A DNA stretch of 64,000 nt from Yponomeuta sedellus (GCA_934045075.1 OW203729.1:8422704-8486703); one strand, 5' to 3'. Counted from the first letter of the stretch, positions 1-12,840 are shown. Numbers and translations are program-made. Notes: generated by a model not told the origin, from the sequence alone.

Positions 1-142
1 TCGAGAGCAGCTGAACCGATTTCGCTAATTATTTTTTTACAATATTCCTTGAAGTATGAGGATCCGATGGTTCTTACGGAGAAAAATAAAAAAAAATAAA
101 GAATCGACTGTTGGGCGGTACGAAGTTCGCTGGGTCCGCTAG
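1..142 (+). repeat. Lepidopteran SINE/LINE 3' tail fragment
   Basis: The stretch ends in GTTCGCTGGGTCCGCTAGT, a tail I recognise from very common lepidopteran short interspersed repeats. It has an A-rich block just before the end. The 5' part runs off the window. No coding potential is visible. Family assignment is from memory of the tail only. Confidence 0.5.
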
Positions 143-313
143 TTCAATATAAAATTATGAATGTCTTTATTTACATACTATTATCAGATTTATCAGAGTA
201 GATAAAATAAACAACAAAACACGGATATTACATCCGTGCAACAAAATTCTTCTTTCGTTTTCTTTTCTTATGTAGCGAAATAAAAGCTAAGCACCAGGCC
301 CGCCCGTATGCAT
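143..313. other. Flank of the nested copia cluster
   Basis: AT-rich sequence without an open frame. It ends with TGCAT (309-313), which is repeated at 14349-14353 and is the target duplication of the outer copia element. Confidence 0.6.
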
Positions 314-642
314 TATTAGAGAGACTTTATTTTGTCTCATGTATGCGCATTTAATGCAATAATATAAACTTGATATGGCAATCTTTTTTTGGTTTGACGT
401 TTCCGTTTGTTGAGTGTAGCAACACTCTCTATCTCTAAAATTTCTCCCCGGGCATGCATGGCTGTCCCTAGTTATTTTAAGTTAATTCATATTTTTGACG
501 ATGTAATACGTCCATATATTCTGAGTAATATAGTGTGAAGTATCTACAGGATTCCCGTCTTTGTTTTATTGAAGAGCCAGCTCCCATCAACCAGATTTAT
601 ACCACTTCACGTCTACCAGGTTACCCCACCGCTGCGCTTACA
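314..642 (+). repeat. 5' LTR of outer copia
   Basis: 329 bp, matching 11647-11942 plus 14318-14348. It holds the presumed promoter and poly(A) signals of the element. The boundary is set by the TGCAT target duplication on the left and the primer-binding site on the right. Confidence 0.9.
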
Positions 643-658
643 GGTTATGTGTCCCAGT
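643..658 (+). promoter_or_regulatory. Primer-binding site of outer copia
   Basis: GGTTATGTGTCCCAG lies directly after the LTR and resembles the copia primer-binding site that pairs with an internal fragment of initiator tRNA-Met. Matched from memory, not computed. Confidence 0.6.
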
Positions 659-709
659 AGAAAAGACGTGAAGAAAGGGCCATAACTGGATGATAAGAAG
701 ACAAAGAAT

Positions 710-970
710 TGTAAAGAGACCATAGTATGAAACATAACAGTCTCTTTGCTATTTTTTTACTTTTTCTTTCTCTATGGTTAATGCGGTTGTCATCACCATA
801 GTTACCTTCTGACTGTTATTCTTTGTCATCATAATTTTCTCGCTTAAGTATTTTCCTAATTAATATTGCTCTTCTCTATCTATCTATAATACAACTGCTT
901 CTATATCCTTTACTCAAGTTCGTTTATTCTTGTCATTATAAGTTATAGTTCAACACTATAAAAGTTAATA
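710..970 (+). repeat. 5' LTR of inner copia
   Basis: 261 bp, near-identical to 5008-5274. The right copy has one extra 6-bp unit in a GTCATT/GTCATC stretch. Confidence 0.93.
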
Positions 971-1016
971 TGGTAGCAGAGCGTTAAGTGAAAAATGTAG
1001 TCACGACATATGGCTA

Positions 1017-4000
1017 ATGGGCATTGAAAACTCGTGCTCTTGTGCTGCAAACATGCCGAAGACGACATATCACATAGAGCCACTCGACAAAGATAACTAC
1101 GACACTTGGGCAATTCAGGCCGAAGCCGTATTGGTGAAGAGCAAACTTTGGAAGTACGTACTTAATCCCCTAGATACAAACGCAAGTGCCGACGATGTTG
1201 AAGGTGATAGACAGGCAAAATCTGAATTGATCCTGATAATCGCTCCATCTCAACTGAAAGAGATAAAGAAATGCACATCTGCAAAGTCCCTATGGGATAA
1301 ACTTAAAGAAATTTATGCGAGTAAAGGTCCTGCGCGAAAAGCATCCCTTCTTAAGCAACTTATACTTACAAAACTCGAAGGAAACGATGTACGTGCACAC
1401 TTAAACCAGTTTATGGATATAGTTGACAAACTAGCCGATATGGATGTCACTATAAACGAAGATCTTCTAACAATTATGATGCTCTACAGTTTATCGTCTG
1501 AATACGAAAACTTTCGCGTGGCCATTGAGTCCCGTGACATGCTCCCGAAACCAGACGAACTGAAAATAAAAATAATCGAAGAACGCGATGCTCGTCATCA
1601 CAATGAAAGCTCGGAACCTGTTCAACAAGAAGAAGAAAACGCACTCTACGCATCTTGCAAAGTCTGTAAGAAAACAGGAAGTCATATCTTTCAGAAAAAG
1701 ACGCATAAGATATGCTCTAACTGCTGGAACAAGAAAAATAAAGAGAAGAAGTCAAACAAAAACCACAATTCTCACTACGCTGACGAATGTCTTCTTACTT
1801 CGAACAGAGACAACCGGGACGATTGGGTACTTGACAGCGGCTGCACCTCCCATATGACGTATCAGCAAGAGTACTTCAAAGACATGAAAACTGTGTCTAG
1901 AAAACTCAACTTTGCATCGGAAGATCATTCTACTGACATTGTAGGTGAAGGCAGAGTTACACTGAACAATAAACGTGGGAAAATACACCTAGAAAAGACG
2001 CTATTTGTACCCTCACTCTCCACAAACTTACTTTCGGTACCAAGCATGACCGAATGTGGTGCTTCTGTAAGATTTGATAAGGACAAAGCAGTAGTACGCA
2101 ACAAAACAGGAAAGTTGCTAATGACCGCCGCAAAAATAAATGGTCTCTACTACGTCAATACGCCAAACGTTGAACGAAACTTTGCTGCAACGCCTGCAAA
2201 AAGTTCAACAAACACAAAGCAAAGCAGTATAATCGACTGGCATAGAAAACTTGGGCACATAAACGACAAAGACCTCCGTCTAGCTCTCAACAACGAGGCA
2301 ATGATCGGTTTAAACTTTGATAAACATGAGACTTTGTCAGATTGTGAAATATGCATTCAATCAAAAATGACCCGAGTACCAAGCCCTCCACAACGAACGA
2401 CTCCTCGAACTTCTGAACGTCTAGAAATCGTCCACAGTGACGTATGTGGCCCAATCAGTACACCTTCTGACGCCAAGAGTAGGTACTTTGTAACCTTCAT
2501 TGACGACTACAGCAGGTATGGACGGGTCTACTTCTTAAAAAACAAATCTGAAGTACTAGACAAGTTTAAAGACTACAAACAAGAAATGGAAAAGTTTACG
2601 GGCAACAAAATCAAACATTTGCAAACGGACAACGGAACGGAATACGTTAACGTCAAATTCGAAACGTATCTAAAAGAACACGGGATCGCACGACGCTTAT
2701 CCGCACCCTACACCCCACATCAGAACGGTATCGCAGAACGGAAGAACCGAACACTAGTGGAGAAAGCAAGAGCTATGCTTATTGACGCAAGAGCACCAAT
2801 GCACCTATGGGCAGAAGCAGTAAATACCGCAAACTATTTATGCAATAGAAGTGTTAACAGTGCTATTGACAACAAAACACCATTTGAGAAATGGGTCGTA
2901 AGAAAGCCCTGCATCAATCATCTCCATTCTTTTGGATCAAAAGCCTTCATACTGAAGAAAGGACCCAAAGGTCACAAGTTTGGTTCCAAGGCAATACCAG
3001 GAATGTTTGCTGAATACTCTGACACCAGCAAAGCATATAGGGTTTACGTTCCATCCAAACGTAAAGTTTGTATTTCCAAAGATGTTAGAGTTGTGAAGAC
3101 AAATTACTACTCAAACCTTAGTGACAACGTCAACAAATTTAATTACAAAGAAAAATGTGATTCTACACCAGAAACAAAGAAAATGCAAGTAGATATCGAT
3201 GACGCACACGACAATCAGCAACCTGAATCTTTTGAAAACGTCGTACATGTAGATTCTACTCAGCACGATGAATATGTTGACTACGAACCAGACACCGTTA
3301 ACGATCAAGAAGCTGACAATGAAAACGCAGCTGAAACTGAATCCGAACCTGAACCGAATGAGTACAATTTAAGAGACAGATCAGCATTACAACTGCCACA
3401 ACGGTATGATGATTTCGTACTGGCTGCTGTCGCTGAAGTCGAAAATTTACCAAAGGATCCAGTGACTTACAAACAAGCGTTGGAATCACTTGATAAAGAT
3501 AAATGGCTTGAAGCTATGCTGAGCGAGATAAGCTCACTACAAGAAATAAAACATGGAACTTAGTAAAATTGCCTCAAGGAAGAAAGGCACTACCATGTAA
3601 GTGGGTTTATAAATTGAAAACGAACCCTGATGGTTCCGTAGACAAATTCAAAGCCAGGCTAGTTGTAAAAGGGTATTCACAACAACAAGGTGTCGACTAT
3701 GACAAAACTTTTAGCCCTGTGGCGCGTCTCAGCACAATACGAGCTATTATAGCAATCGCTGCTAAAGAAAATCTAAGTCTACGACAATTTGATGTAGCAA
3801 CAGCCTTTCTTAATGGCTCAGTTCAGGAAGAAATCTATGTCAAACAGCCAGAAGGCTTTCAAGACGGAACAAAGCGGGTATGCAAACTAAATCGAAGTCT
3901 CTATGGTCTCAAGCAAGCGCCGCGATGCTGGAACACATGCATTGCGGAATTTCTTATAAAAACTGGCTTCAACCAGAGTGAAGCAGACCCTTGCTTGTAT

Positions 4001-5023
4001 TTCAGAATAAGAGATAATTCTAAAGTTATAATTGGCCTTTATGTCGACGATGGACTAGTGGCGTCTAACACAACGGCTGCTGCAGACGAGTTCATCAATG
4101 AACTAAAAACGAGGTTCAAGATAACAATCAAATCCGCCTTCTACTTCCTGGGGATTGAAATAAAATCAGAAAAAGGACGAATAACTTTATCCCAAGAATC
4201 ATATACAAAAAAGATTCTAAAGAAGTTTGGCATGACGAACAGTAAATCTGCACCAACTCCTATAATAAAGGACACCGGCGATACAGAACATTAAGATGAA
4301 AACAAGCCAGACTTTCCATATAGACAAGCAGTAGGAGCACTTACATATTTAGCTGTTGGCACAAGACCGGACATTGCCTATGCAGTAAGCAAAGCGTCGA
4401 GAACCCTCGAAGCACCGACTGCAAATGATGTCATATTAGTTAAACGGATCTTCCGTTACTTAAAAGGAACGCTTGACAAAAGCCTGATTTATAGGCATAC
4501 TATAGATTCGCCCAAGAACTTGGTCTGCTATTCCGACTCTGATCTCGGAGGTGATCAACCGACAGGAAAGTCGACATCTGGAATGGTGTGTCTATTATCA
4601 GGCGCGGCAATCAGCTGGAGGAGCCAAAGACAAACAGTCGTGTCCCTCTCGTCCACCGAAGCGGAAATAATCGCAGCCAGTGAAACCGCGCAAGAAATAT
4701 TGTGGCTGAACAGTCTACTAAAAGATCTGGTCAACTTACAAAAACCAGTGCTCAACTTGGACAACGAGTCAGCTGTAAAGCTCTCCCATAATCCCAAATA
4801 CGAGTACCACAAACGCACTAAACACATAAAGCTGAAACATCTCTTTGTGAGAGAATGTGTGATCAATGGGGAACTCGAAGTTAAACAAGTACCAGCCATA
4901 CGACAGCTGGCTGATATGTTTACCAAGCCGGTTTTTGGCCCAAGGTTGGAAGATTTAAGTGGAAGAATTGGTTTGAAGAGAATTTCCAATTCTAAAAGTT
5001 CTGAGGGTGTAAAGAGACCATAG
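1017..5023 (+). pseudogene. Inner copia Gag-Pol polyprotein, lightly damaged
   Basis: Single long gag-pol frame in copia order: Gag, protease, integrase, reverse transcriptase, RNase H. Visible landmarks are the protease site WVLDSGCTSHM, the integrase zinc-binding region (WHRKLGH, then CEICIQSKM), the integrase catalytic stretches (HSDVCGPI, QTDNGTEY, NGIAERKNRT), the RT motifs CKWVYKLK, FDVATAFLNG and YVDDG, and the RNase H motif SSTEAE. Two lesions break it: a one-base loss near 3547-3555 that shifts frame between the linker and RT, and an in-frame TAA at 4292-4294 between RT and RNase H. The start chosen is the ATG at 1017. Gag shows two CxxC pairs (CKVC and CSNC) rather than a clean CCHC knuckle. 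Otherwise open, so decay is recent. Confidence 0.92.
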
Positions 5024-5274
5024 TATGAAACATAACAGTCTCTTTGCTATTTTTTTACTTTTTCTTTCTCTATGGTTAATGCGGTTGTCATTGTCATCAC
5101 CATAGTTACCTTCTGACTGTTATTCTTTGTCATCATAATTTTCTCGCTTATGTATTTTCCTAATTAATATTGCTCTTCTCTATCTATCTATAATACAACT
5201 GCTTCTCTAACCTTTACTCAAGTTCGTTTATTCTTGTCATTATAAGTTATAGTTCAACACTATAAAAGTTAATA
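5008..5274 (+). repeat. 3' LTR of inner copia
   Basis: 267 bp copy of the left LTR, followed directly by the AGAAT target duplication. The polyprotein frame runs a few codons into it. Confidence 0.93.
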
Positions 5275-6993
5275 AGAATAATACAAGGAGATTTGGCAAT
5301 GGCACTGGAAGGACAAGGTCAACGTGGCAACGTGTTACCCGTTCAACAAGTTCATCAAGATGGCCGTGGTGAGCAACCTACCCTCGCTACCGCGCCGGTG
5401 CCTGTTTTCAATACCATGGGAACTGCTTCACAAATTGAAAAACTAGAGGGCGTACAGAATTACAATATATGGAAATTTGCCATGCGGATGATGCTAACAC
5501 TGGAAGGTTTGTGGGACGTCGTGCTTGGAAACCGCGTGGACGCTGTGTGTGACCAACGAGCGTTGGCACGCATTTGCTTGGCCATAAAGCCTCAACTATA
5601 TCAATATGTAAGGCTTGCAACCACCACTAAGGAAGCTTGGGAAAAGTTAGCATGTATTTTCGAAGATAAAGGCTTGTATCGACGAGTTTTGCTGCTTCGT
5701 CAGTTGCACAGAGCAGACTACAGACAGCATGAGAACATGTCGGCCTATATTGAAAATATAATGACACTTGTGCAACAGCTTTCTGACATTGGTAAGGTGA
5801 TTGAAGATGGTGAGGTCGCCGAGCTGCTGCTATCCGGTTTGCCAGCTGAATTTGATACACTAGTGTCTAGCCTAGAGACTGCCTGCTTAACTGGGTCGCT
5901 TTGTAGTGAGATGGTACGTGCGCGGCTTTTGCAGGAAGAGCACAGAAAATTGGACACCAACAGGGGCACTGCTTGTGCGTTTGTATCGAAGAAGAGAAAG
6001 ACGATCACATGCCACTACTGCAAGCGTGTGGGCCACATGAAATCGAAATGCTTCAAATACAAATGGGACAAACAAGTAAACAGCAGTGATCAGTCCAACA
6101 TTGTGGCCGCGCTTCTCGTCCATCAACAAGCCGACTGGTATGTCGACTCAGGAGCTACATCACACATGTGCAACCAAAAGGAAGTGATGGCTAAGTTTAA
6201 AGACTATAAGAATAGCCAGTGTGATAGTAAGCAAATGCAAGTTACTGTAGCTAATAATGATAAGTTATTGGTAGTAGGCGAAGGAGAAGTATGCTTCAAA
6301 TTTGGAAGTGAGGTAAGAACTTTCTCTGATATTTTGTATGTCCCACAGCTGACCACAAATCTCATATCTGTGAGTAAATTAGTAAATAGTGGTTTTAGTG
6401 TTAGATTTGACCGGGGAGGTTGTTTTATTATTGACAATTCCGGGAATTTAATGGCTTCTGCTCAGTTAGTAAATAGTATGTATAAATTGGAGGGTTTTGT
6501 AATGAAGTATGTGCACAATAAGGAGCATTCCATGCTCCTGCAGGATAGGCAGGAGACAGTGAGTGCCGCAGTTGCTAATCCATGTTTGCCAGTTGAACTA
6601 TGGCATAAGCGTCTAGGCCACAAGAATTATAGGAGTTTGTGTTCTTTGAGGGCTAATGCTATTGGTGTAGTGTTTCAGAATCAACCTGAACCTGAGGGTT
6701 GTGTACCCTGTCTTGAGGGGAAGCTGACAGCTTAGCCGTTTCCCAAAGGCAACACCGGAAGAGCAGACAAGCCGCTGGAACTCGTGCATTCTGACTTGTG
6801 CGGCCCGATGCAGGAGGATAGCTAGGGTGGTGCGAGATACTTCTTGTCATTTACTGATGACTATATATATGCGAAAGTCCTTTGGATACTTCTTAAGGAG
6901 TAAATCAGAGGTATTATCCAATTTTATTTGTTTTAAAGCAGAAGTCGAAAAGCAAACTGATTACAAGATAAAGCGTCTCCGAACAGACAATGG

Positions 6994-9060
6994 TTTTTTT
7001 TTTTTTCCATTTTGATTTGCAATCAGTCCGTAGACTATAAGCAGATGAGTGGGCATTTCAACTGATCAGAGTCTAATCCTCCAGCGAGGATCCCTCTTCA
7101 GGTTGAGTAGTTTTCAACAACTACTGAGGTCCATGGGGTCACGCCTTTTCAGACGTCTTATATAGTCAGGCATTGTTAGCTGCACTGCGAGGCTGTTAGG
7201 GTGATTTGCCAGTCGGTGCTTGTATCTGCCTGCGTGAATCTTGATTTCGTCTGATACCGTGTTCAAATGTAGATGTTCGTGTAACTCGGTGTTTCTGATG
7301 AACCAAGGTGAGCTAGACAGGTTCTTTATTATGGCGTTTTGGGCCCTCTGCATGATATTTATGTGTGAGGTACATGCTGATCCCCACAGTTGGATACCAT
7401 AGGTCCATATCGGTTTGATAACGCTTTTGTAAATTAGGAGTTTGTTGTCCAGCGACAGTCTAGAGTTTCTACCCAAGAACCAGTATAGGCTTTTATACCT
7501 GAGGTTAATCTGGTCTCTTTTTTTGCGTAGATGCTTTTCCCAAGTTAATTTGCGATCTAAGTGCATTCCGAGGTACTTCACACTGTCTTGGTGTGGTAGT
7601 TCTTTGTCTTCGAGCTTGACGGGAGGACAGTTCTCTTTACGTAGGGTGAAGGTAACTTGTACCGATTTAGAGCTGCTGGCTCTAATTCGCCATTTCTTTA
7701 ACCATTGTTCGATGCCGTTGAGGCTTTCTTGTAGCAAGTCTGACGCTCTTTTGGGATCCGCATTTGTGGCGATTATTGCAGTATCGTCGGCGTAAGTGGC
7801 GACACTTACATGCTCTGTCTGCGGGAGGTCTGAGGTGTAGATAGAGTAGAGAACTGGGCCCAGGACAGAGCCCTGTGGCACTCCTGCTGAGATCTCGAAA
7901 AATCTGGATGCACAGTCGCGTTCCCTGACCCGGAAGATTCTTTCTTCGAGGTATGATTTCAGGATTGGAAAGAATGGGTGAGGTAGGACCATCTTTATTT
8001 TGCAAAGTAGTCCTTTATGCCATACTCGGTCGAAAGCCTGTTGCACATCGAGGAACGCAGAGGAGCAGTACTTCTTTTCCTCGAATGCTTTTCGAATTAT
8101 ACTACAGACTCTATGCACTTGCTCTATGGTCGCATGGTATTTTCGGAATCCGAATTGGTGTTCAGGTATCACTGCGTTAACGGTCAATGCTGGTTCCAGT
8201 CGGTCCAAAAGGATTTTTTCGAACAGTTTAGAGACTTGTGGTAAGAGGCTTATTTGCCTGTACGATGTTACTTCATTTACAGGTTTTCCATCCTTATAAG
8301 TCATGATAATTGTCGAGACCTTCCATATTGAGGGATAGTGCCCCACCCGCAGGATACTGTTGAAAATAGCTGTTAGTAACATTATTCCTTTTCTGGGTAG
8401 TTCTTCCAAGACCTTTTTTGTGATTAGATCGAAACCTGGAGCTTTTTTGTTTGGCAGGCGTTTTATGTGCCTTATGACCTCCTTAGGGCTAACATGTTTG
8501 GGGGGTAAGTCGAGTTGAAAGTCTTGACTTAGTGTGGTTTCTATATCGGAATCATTTGTATCTGTGTCGGCCATGTTGGGGACGAATACTTTGCTCAGAT
8601 GTTTCGCAAACGTCTCTGCTCTTTGCTGACTTGTCCTAGCCCAGCCAAGAGTTTCGTCTTTGATCGGATGTTTAGAGTTTTGTGGTCGATTGTGGTTTTT
8701 CACTATTTTCCACAGAGAGTAATTGGTTGATTTGTTTGCACTTAGGATTTCCAGTTGTGATTCTAGTGTTTCATTTTCTGCTCTCTTTATCATCTGTTTT
8801 AGCTCGACGGTTATTCTGTTCAGCGCTGTTCTGTCTGCCCGATTTCGACTGGTTTGCCACACACGACGTATCCTTCGCTTTTCTTGTATCTTCAGTCGTA
8901 TTTGCCATGGTATGGATATATTTTTCCGCCTTTGTTGGGTTTCTTCTGGAGTACATTGCCAACAGGAGGATTGGATCGTGTTGTTGAGGTTTATAGCGGC
9001 ATTCTCGATGTCGTTGGCAGTTTTAAGAGAAACTTTAAGGTCTGCCCTGGACTCAACAAT
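6994..9060 (-). mobile_element. 5'-truncated Jockey-clade LINE
   Basis: Inserted in the integrase region of the outer copia. It is flanked by a 13-bp duplication, GAACAGACAATGG (6981-6993 and 9061-9073). Its poly(A) tail appears as a T run at the left end. Only the C-terminal part of the endonuclease/RT open frame is present; the 5' end stops at 9060, as is typical of incomplete reverse transcription. Confidence 0.93.
7114..9060 (-). CDS. Jockey-type reverse transcriptase, N-terminally truncated
   Basis: Open frame of about 648 codons without internal stops, from the truncated 5' end to a stop at 7114. It covers the region before RT, the full RT domain and the C-terminal region. Motifs: NKKAPGFDLIT (finger region), SSAFLDVQQAFDRVWH (palm A), AGVPQGSVLGPVLY (palm B) and TYADDTAII (catalytic YADD). 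The endonuclease domain is missing because of the 5' truncation. The pattern fits the jockey/X-element/BS group of insects. The RT core is intact, but with no 5' UTR promoter the copy should be inactive. Confidence 0.88.
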   Translation of the reverse strand: MVESRADLKVSLKTANDIENAAINLNNTIQSSCWQCTPEETQQRRKNISIPWQIRLKIQEKRRIRRVWQTSRNRADRTALNRITVELKQMIKRAENETLESQLEILSANKSTNYSLWKIVKNHNRPQNSKHPIKDETLGWARTSQQRAETFAKHLSKVFVPNMADTDTNDSDIETTLSQDFQLDLPPKHVSPKEVIRHIKRLPNKKAPGFDLITKKVLEELPRKGIMLLTAIFNSILRVGHYPSIWKVSTIIMTYKDGKPVNEVTSYRQISLLPQVSKLFEKILLDRLEPALTVNAVIPEHQFGFRKYHATIEQVHRVCSIIRKAFEEKKYCSSAFLDVQQAFDRVWHKGLLCKIKMVLPHPFFPILKSYLEERIFRVRERDCASRFFEISAGVPQGSVLGPVLYSIYTSDLPQTEHVSVATYADDTAIIATNADPKRASDLLQESLNGIEQWLKKWRIRASSSKSVQVTFTLRKENCPPVKLEDKELPHQDSVKYLGMHLDRKLTWEKHLRKKRDQINLRYKSLYWFLGRNSRLSLDNKLLIYKSVIKPIWTYGIQLWGSACTSHINIMQRAQNAIIKNLSSSPWFIRNTELHEHLHLNTVSDEIKIHAGRYKHRLANHPNSLAVQLTMPDYIRRLKRRDPMDLSSC

Positions 9061-12000
9061 GAACAGACAATGGTGGAGAATTTGTTAATGAACAGTTTGC
9101 TTCTTTTCTTAGGAAGGAAGGTATAATCCATCAGACCACTGTTCCGTATTGTCCAGAGCAAAATGGCGTTGCAGAGCGGCTTAACAGAACGCTCATGGAT
9201 AAGGCGAGATGCATGCTGATGGAATCTGGGTTGTGTAGAAGGTATTGGGCAGAAGCACTGGCCACTGCAGTTTATTTAAAGAATCGATCGCCTACTGCAT
9301 CCCTAGGGGGACAGATTCCAGAGGAGGTTTGGACCGGTAATAAGGTGGAACTTGGTCACCTCCGTGTATAAGGTTGCATTGCCTATGCTCTGGTGCCACC
9401 TCAAAAGCGTCGGAAATTGGATCCTAAAAGTAAAAAGTATATCTTTGTGGGATACAGTGAGACTGTGAAGGGATATCGTTTGGCTGATTCCCTGAATCCT
9501 AAGAAAGTTTTGTTAGCCCGGAATGTAACATTTTTAGAGAGAACATTTTATAAAGACAGACCTGAAACTAACTGTGATATTAGTGATAATATTATTTTGA
9601 TGAATGATAGTAATCAATTTAATAATAATATGAATTTATATGAATTGAATGTGAATGAGAGTAACATTTCAGACAATATTTGTAATGATGATAGTATGGA
9701 ATCGAATAATAAAATGAATAATTTATCAATTTCAGATGAAGATTTCCGTACAGGGAGCGACCACGAGTCAAGTGACGCAGAGCCATCTGCGCTTGGCGAG
9801 TGCGTGACGTCACTGTCGCCGTGCGAGAGCTCAGTTGGAGGGGAAGATGTACCGCGCGCCGAGGTAGAGTTACCTGCCGCTACTAGTACCCGTCCTGTGC
9901 GTACTACTCGCTCTGTGATGCCTAAAAGGTATGATGACCATGATATATCTATGATGGTCCAGAATCATGATGAACCACTGTCCTACAATGAGGCCATGAG
10001 CTCGCTAGATGCCAAGGAATGGCAATCTGCTATGAAGTGTGAGTATGCCGCCTTAATTTCAAATGGCACATGGAAATTAATTGATAGACCAAAAGGGGGT
10101 AACATAATTAAATGTAAATGGGTCTTCAAGAAGAAGTTTGATGCTTCTGGGAATTTCGAAAGGTTTAAGGCGCGTTTAGTCGCGAGGGGTTTTAGTCAGA
10201 AGCCAGGAATTGATTATAGTGAAACTTTTTCCCCTGTCGTACGACACTCCACTATGCGAATATTGTTTTCAATAGCAAATGAGCTAGATTTAGAGATGGA
10301 GCACTTAGACGTCACCAGTGCTTTCTTAAATGCTGAATTAACTGAAACAATTTTGATGGAACAACCGGAAGGGTTTGGTTGTGATAATAATAAGGTTTGT
10401 TTATTGTTAAAGTCAATTTATGGGCTCAAGCAGGCCAGTAGGCTTTGGAATTCTAAAGTTAATAAGTTGTTGATAAGTAATGGATATTGTCAAACTGTAT
10501 CAGAGCCATGTGTGTATACAAAAAGGACTGATAATGATTTTGTAATCATAGCCCTATATGTAGATGATTTTTATTTATTCTTTACAAAAAATAGCCCAAG
10601 TAAAGATAAATTGTTAAAATTATTGCAAAGAGATTTTGATGTTAAAAATTTAGGAACATTGAAAAGTTGTTTGGGCATTAATGTAATTCGGGATAAATCC
10701 AAGGGCATTCTAAAGTTAAATCAGTCCGAGTATATTAAGAGAATATTAGTGCGCTTTGGTATGTCGGATTGTAAACATGTTTCTACTCCTATGTCTGTAG
10801 GAAGTAAGTTATGTAAACCTAGTGTTGTGTTGAACGATGATGTGTATAACTACAGGCAACTACTGGGTAGTCTTATGTATTTAAGCGTATGTACAAGGCC
10901 CGACATCTCGTATGCTTGCAGTCAATTAAGCCAATTTAGTAGTGGGTTTGATTTGAGTCATTGGCAAGCAGCTAAGCGCATCTTGCGTTATCTGGCAGGC
11001 ACAATTGATTATTCTTTATATGTAATAAAGTCTGATGGATTGAATTTGTCTGCTTACACTGACGCGGACTGGGGAAATGACTCTACCGACAGGAAGTCAT
11101 ACACAGGCTTTGTTGTTAAGCTGGGAAACAACGTTGTGCATTGGGAATCACGCAAACAGCGTTGTGTAGCACTATCTAGTACGGAGGCTGAGTACCTAGC
11201 CAATACTGATGTGTGTAAGGATTTGATGTTTATAAAAGGGTTTATTTCAGAGGTTCTGAACTCTACCTTAGATATAACTGTGATGAACGACAATCAATAC
11301 GCACATAGGTTACTAGAGGCTCGTGAATACTGTCACAAGAGGACCAAGCACATCGACATTCGTTATCATTATGTTAAGGATTTGATAAGGAATAACTGTA
11401 TTAACATTGAGTATTTACAGACTGAAATGATGATTGCTGATGTGCTTACTAAACCTTTAAGCTCTATCAAACATAAAGAGTTTGTAAATAAACTGAATGT
11501 GATGTTATGAAACTTGTAATGTTGTATAGTGTAGCATGTTGTGTGTAGTATTTGATACATGTAGAATCAGTTTGATAGAGTCTTGTTATTTTGTTTGCAG
11601 TGTTTATTATATGATTAAATATTGCATTTATTGGCATAAGGGGAAGTATTAGAGAGACTTTATTTTGTCTCATGTATGTGCATTTAATGCAATAATATAA
11701 ACTTGATATGGCAATCTTTTTTTGGTTTGACGTTTCCGTTTGTTGAGTGTAGCAACACTCTCTCTCTCTAAAATTTCTCCCCGGGCATGCATGGCTGTCC
11801 CTAGTTATTTTAAGTTAATTCATATTTGACGATGTAATACGTCCATATATTCTGAGTAATATAGTGTGAAGTATCTACAGGATTCCCGTCTTTGTTTTAT
11901 TGAAGAGCCAGCTCCCATCAACTAGATTTATACCACTTCACGCGTAGAGGGAGTAAAACTATAGAGCAAGCCACAGCGCACACATACAAGTTTTAAATGA

Positions 12001-12690
12001 AACAAACTTCGTAGCGACCATGGGTGAGAAAGAGATAGAGTAAACAGCAAAAGTGTAACTGCTTTTTTTGTTTGCCCCGTGTCAAGTTGACGTTTTTGGG
12101 GGCAAACAAACGACAAGATTTTGAAAATTTTATCATATTTAAAGCTACGCTAGCCGTTTCGAAGAGCAACCGTGTATTTGTGAAATGATATATTAAAAGT
12201 GACCTAAATAGAGAAAGTATGGTGAATTGTAGTGTACTCGTATGCAGAAATCGTTAAGAAAGAGCTTTGGGGGAAGTTTCCTTTGATAGGTAAGTAATTA
12301 TTGTGTTTCAATTATTATTAAGCCCAAAGTTGCCTTATGTTGAGTATTTTAGTTAAGTTTCAACTAGTAGCTTTGCAACTAGTCCGTAAGAAAAGCAATT
12401 TAATAGAATTTTCTTTCCTAACCTAAAAAAACGAAGAGTAAAAAAATGTTGCCATCCGTTTATGTCGAAAATCCCGATCATTACTTGACCGTGTTGGCAG
12501 ACGTTATAAGCGACCGTACGATGGGAAAATAAAAAGTAGTATTCCCTAAGAAGGCTGCTAAAAAAACAGAACGTTTTTAAAACCTTTGTTTTATTACTTT
12601 AAAGTAAATAATCGATTAAACATAAACACACTATTTTTATGTTTTTATTTATCCCCGTAAAGGTTTTTATTGTAATGTTAATATTATTGC

Positions 12691-12840
12691 TCTTGTTTGA
12701 GAAAAATCCACACAACACCCATAGCGCTTAATATGTTGTTTTGCCAAAAGTGTGCCGTTTAGAGTTTCATTGCTCAGCCTATTTCGGATCTTTGTTTTAA
12801 TAAGATTGACTGAACTGAAGCAGCGTTCATAATCTGTGTC
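12691..12840 (-). pseudogene. hAT transposase dimerisation-domain fragment
   Basis: A clean minus-strand stretch of about 49 codons reads YERCFSSVNLIKTKIRNRLS followed by a TLNGTLL-type helix. This matches the hATC dimerisation region (pattern ERxFSxxNxIKTKxRNxLS). No further transposase sequence is recognisable. It lies between the two THAP exons but on the other strand. An imperfect direct repeat GATCATTACTT at about 12474 and 13083, plus clustered CGTACGA-like motifs, suggests a separate nested hAT remnant at about 12486-13082. Confidence 0.55.

Larger units (their letters stand above)
710..5274 (+). mobile_element. Inner Ty1/copia retrotransposon
   Basis: 4.6 kb element inserted in the untranslated leader of the outer copia, between its primer-binding site and gag start. 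Both LTRs begin TGTAAAGAGACC and end AAGTTAATA. The flanking 5-bp duplication is AGAAT (705-709 and 5275-5279). TGGTAGCAGAGC follows the left LTR and is close to the usual tRNA-iMet primer site (TGGTATCAGAGC in plants). The LTRs differ by about three substitutions and a 6-bp gap. It shares the orientation of its host element but is clearly a different family by LTR and protein sequence. Confidence 0.95.
5299..11510 (+). pseudogene. Outer copia Gag-Pol polyprotein, broken and split by a LINE
   Basis: Copia-order polyprotein starting at the ATG at 5299. Gag has a CCHC knuckle (CHYCKRVGHMKSKC) and the protease site WYVDSGATSHM. Integrase begins with LWHKRLGH and is cut by the Jockey insertion at 6994-9060. 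It resumes with its YCPEQNGVAERLNRT stretch. The RT and RNase H part (9393-11510) is open and carries CKWVFKKK, LDVTSAFLNA, YVDDF and SSTEAEY. In-frame stops lie at 6733-6735 (TAG), near 6823 and near 9369, so the element cannot make a complete polyprotein even without the insertions. Codon use is more AT-rich than in the inner copia. Confidence 0.92.

Noticed and set aside
7442..8987. Several plus-strand frames opposite the Jockey RT
   Set aside because: They are antisense shadows of the long RT frame and show no motifs.
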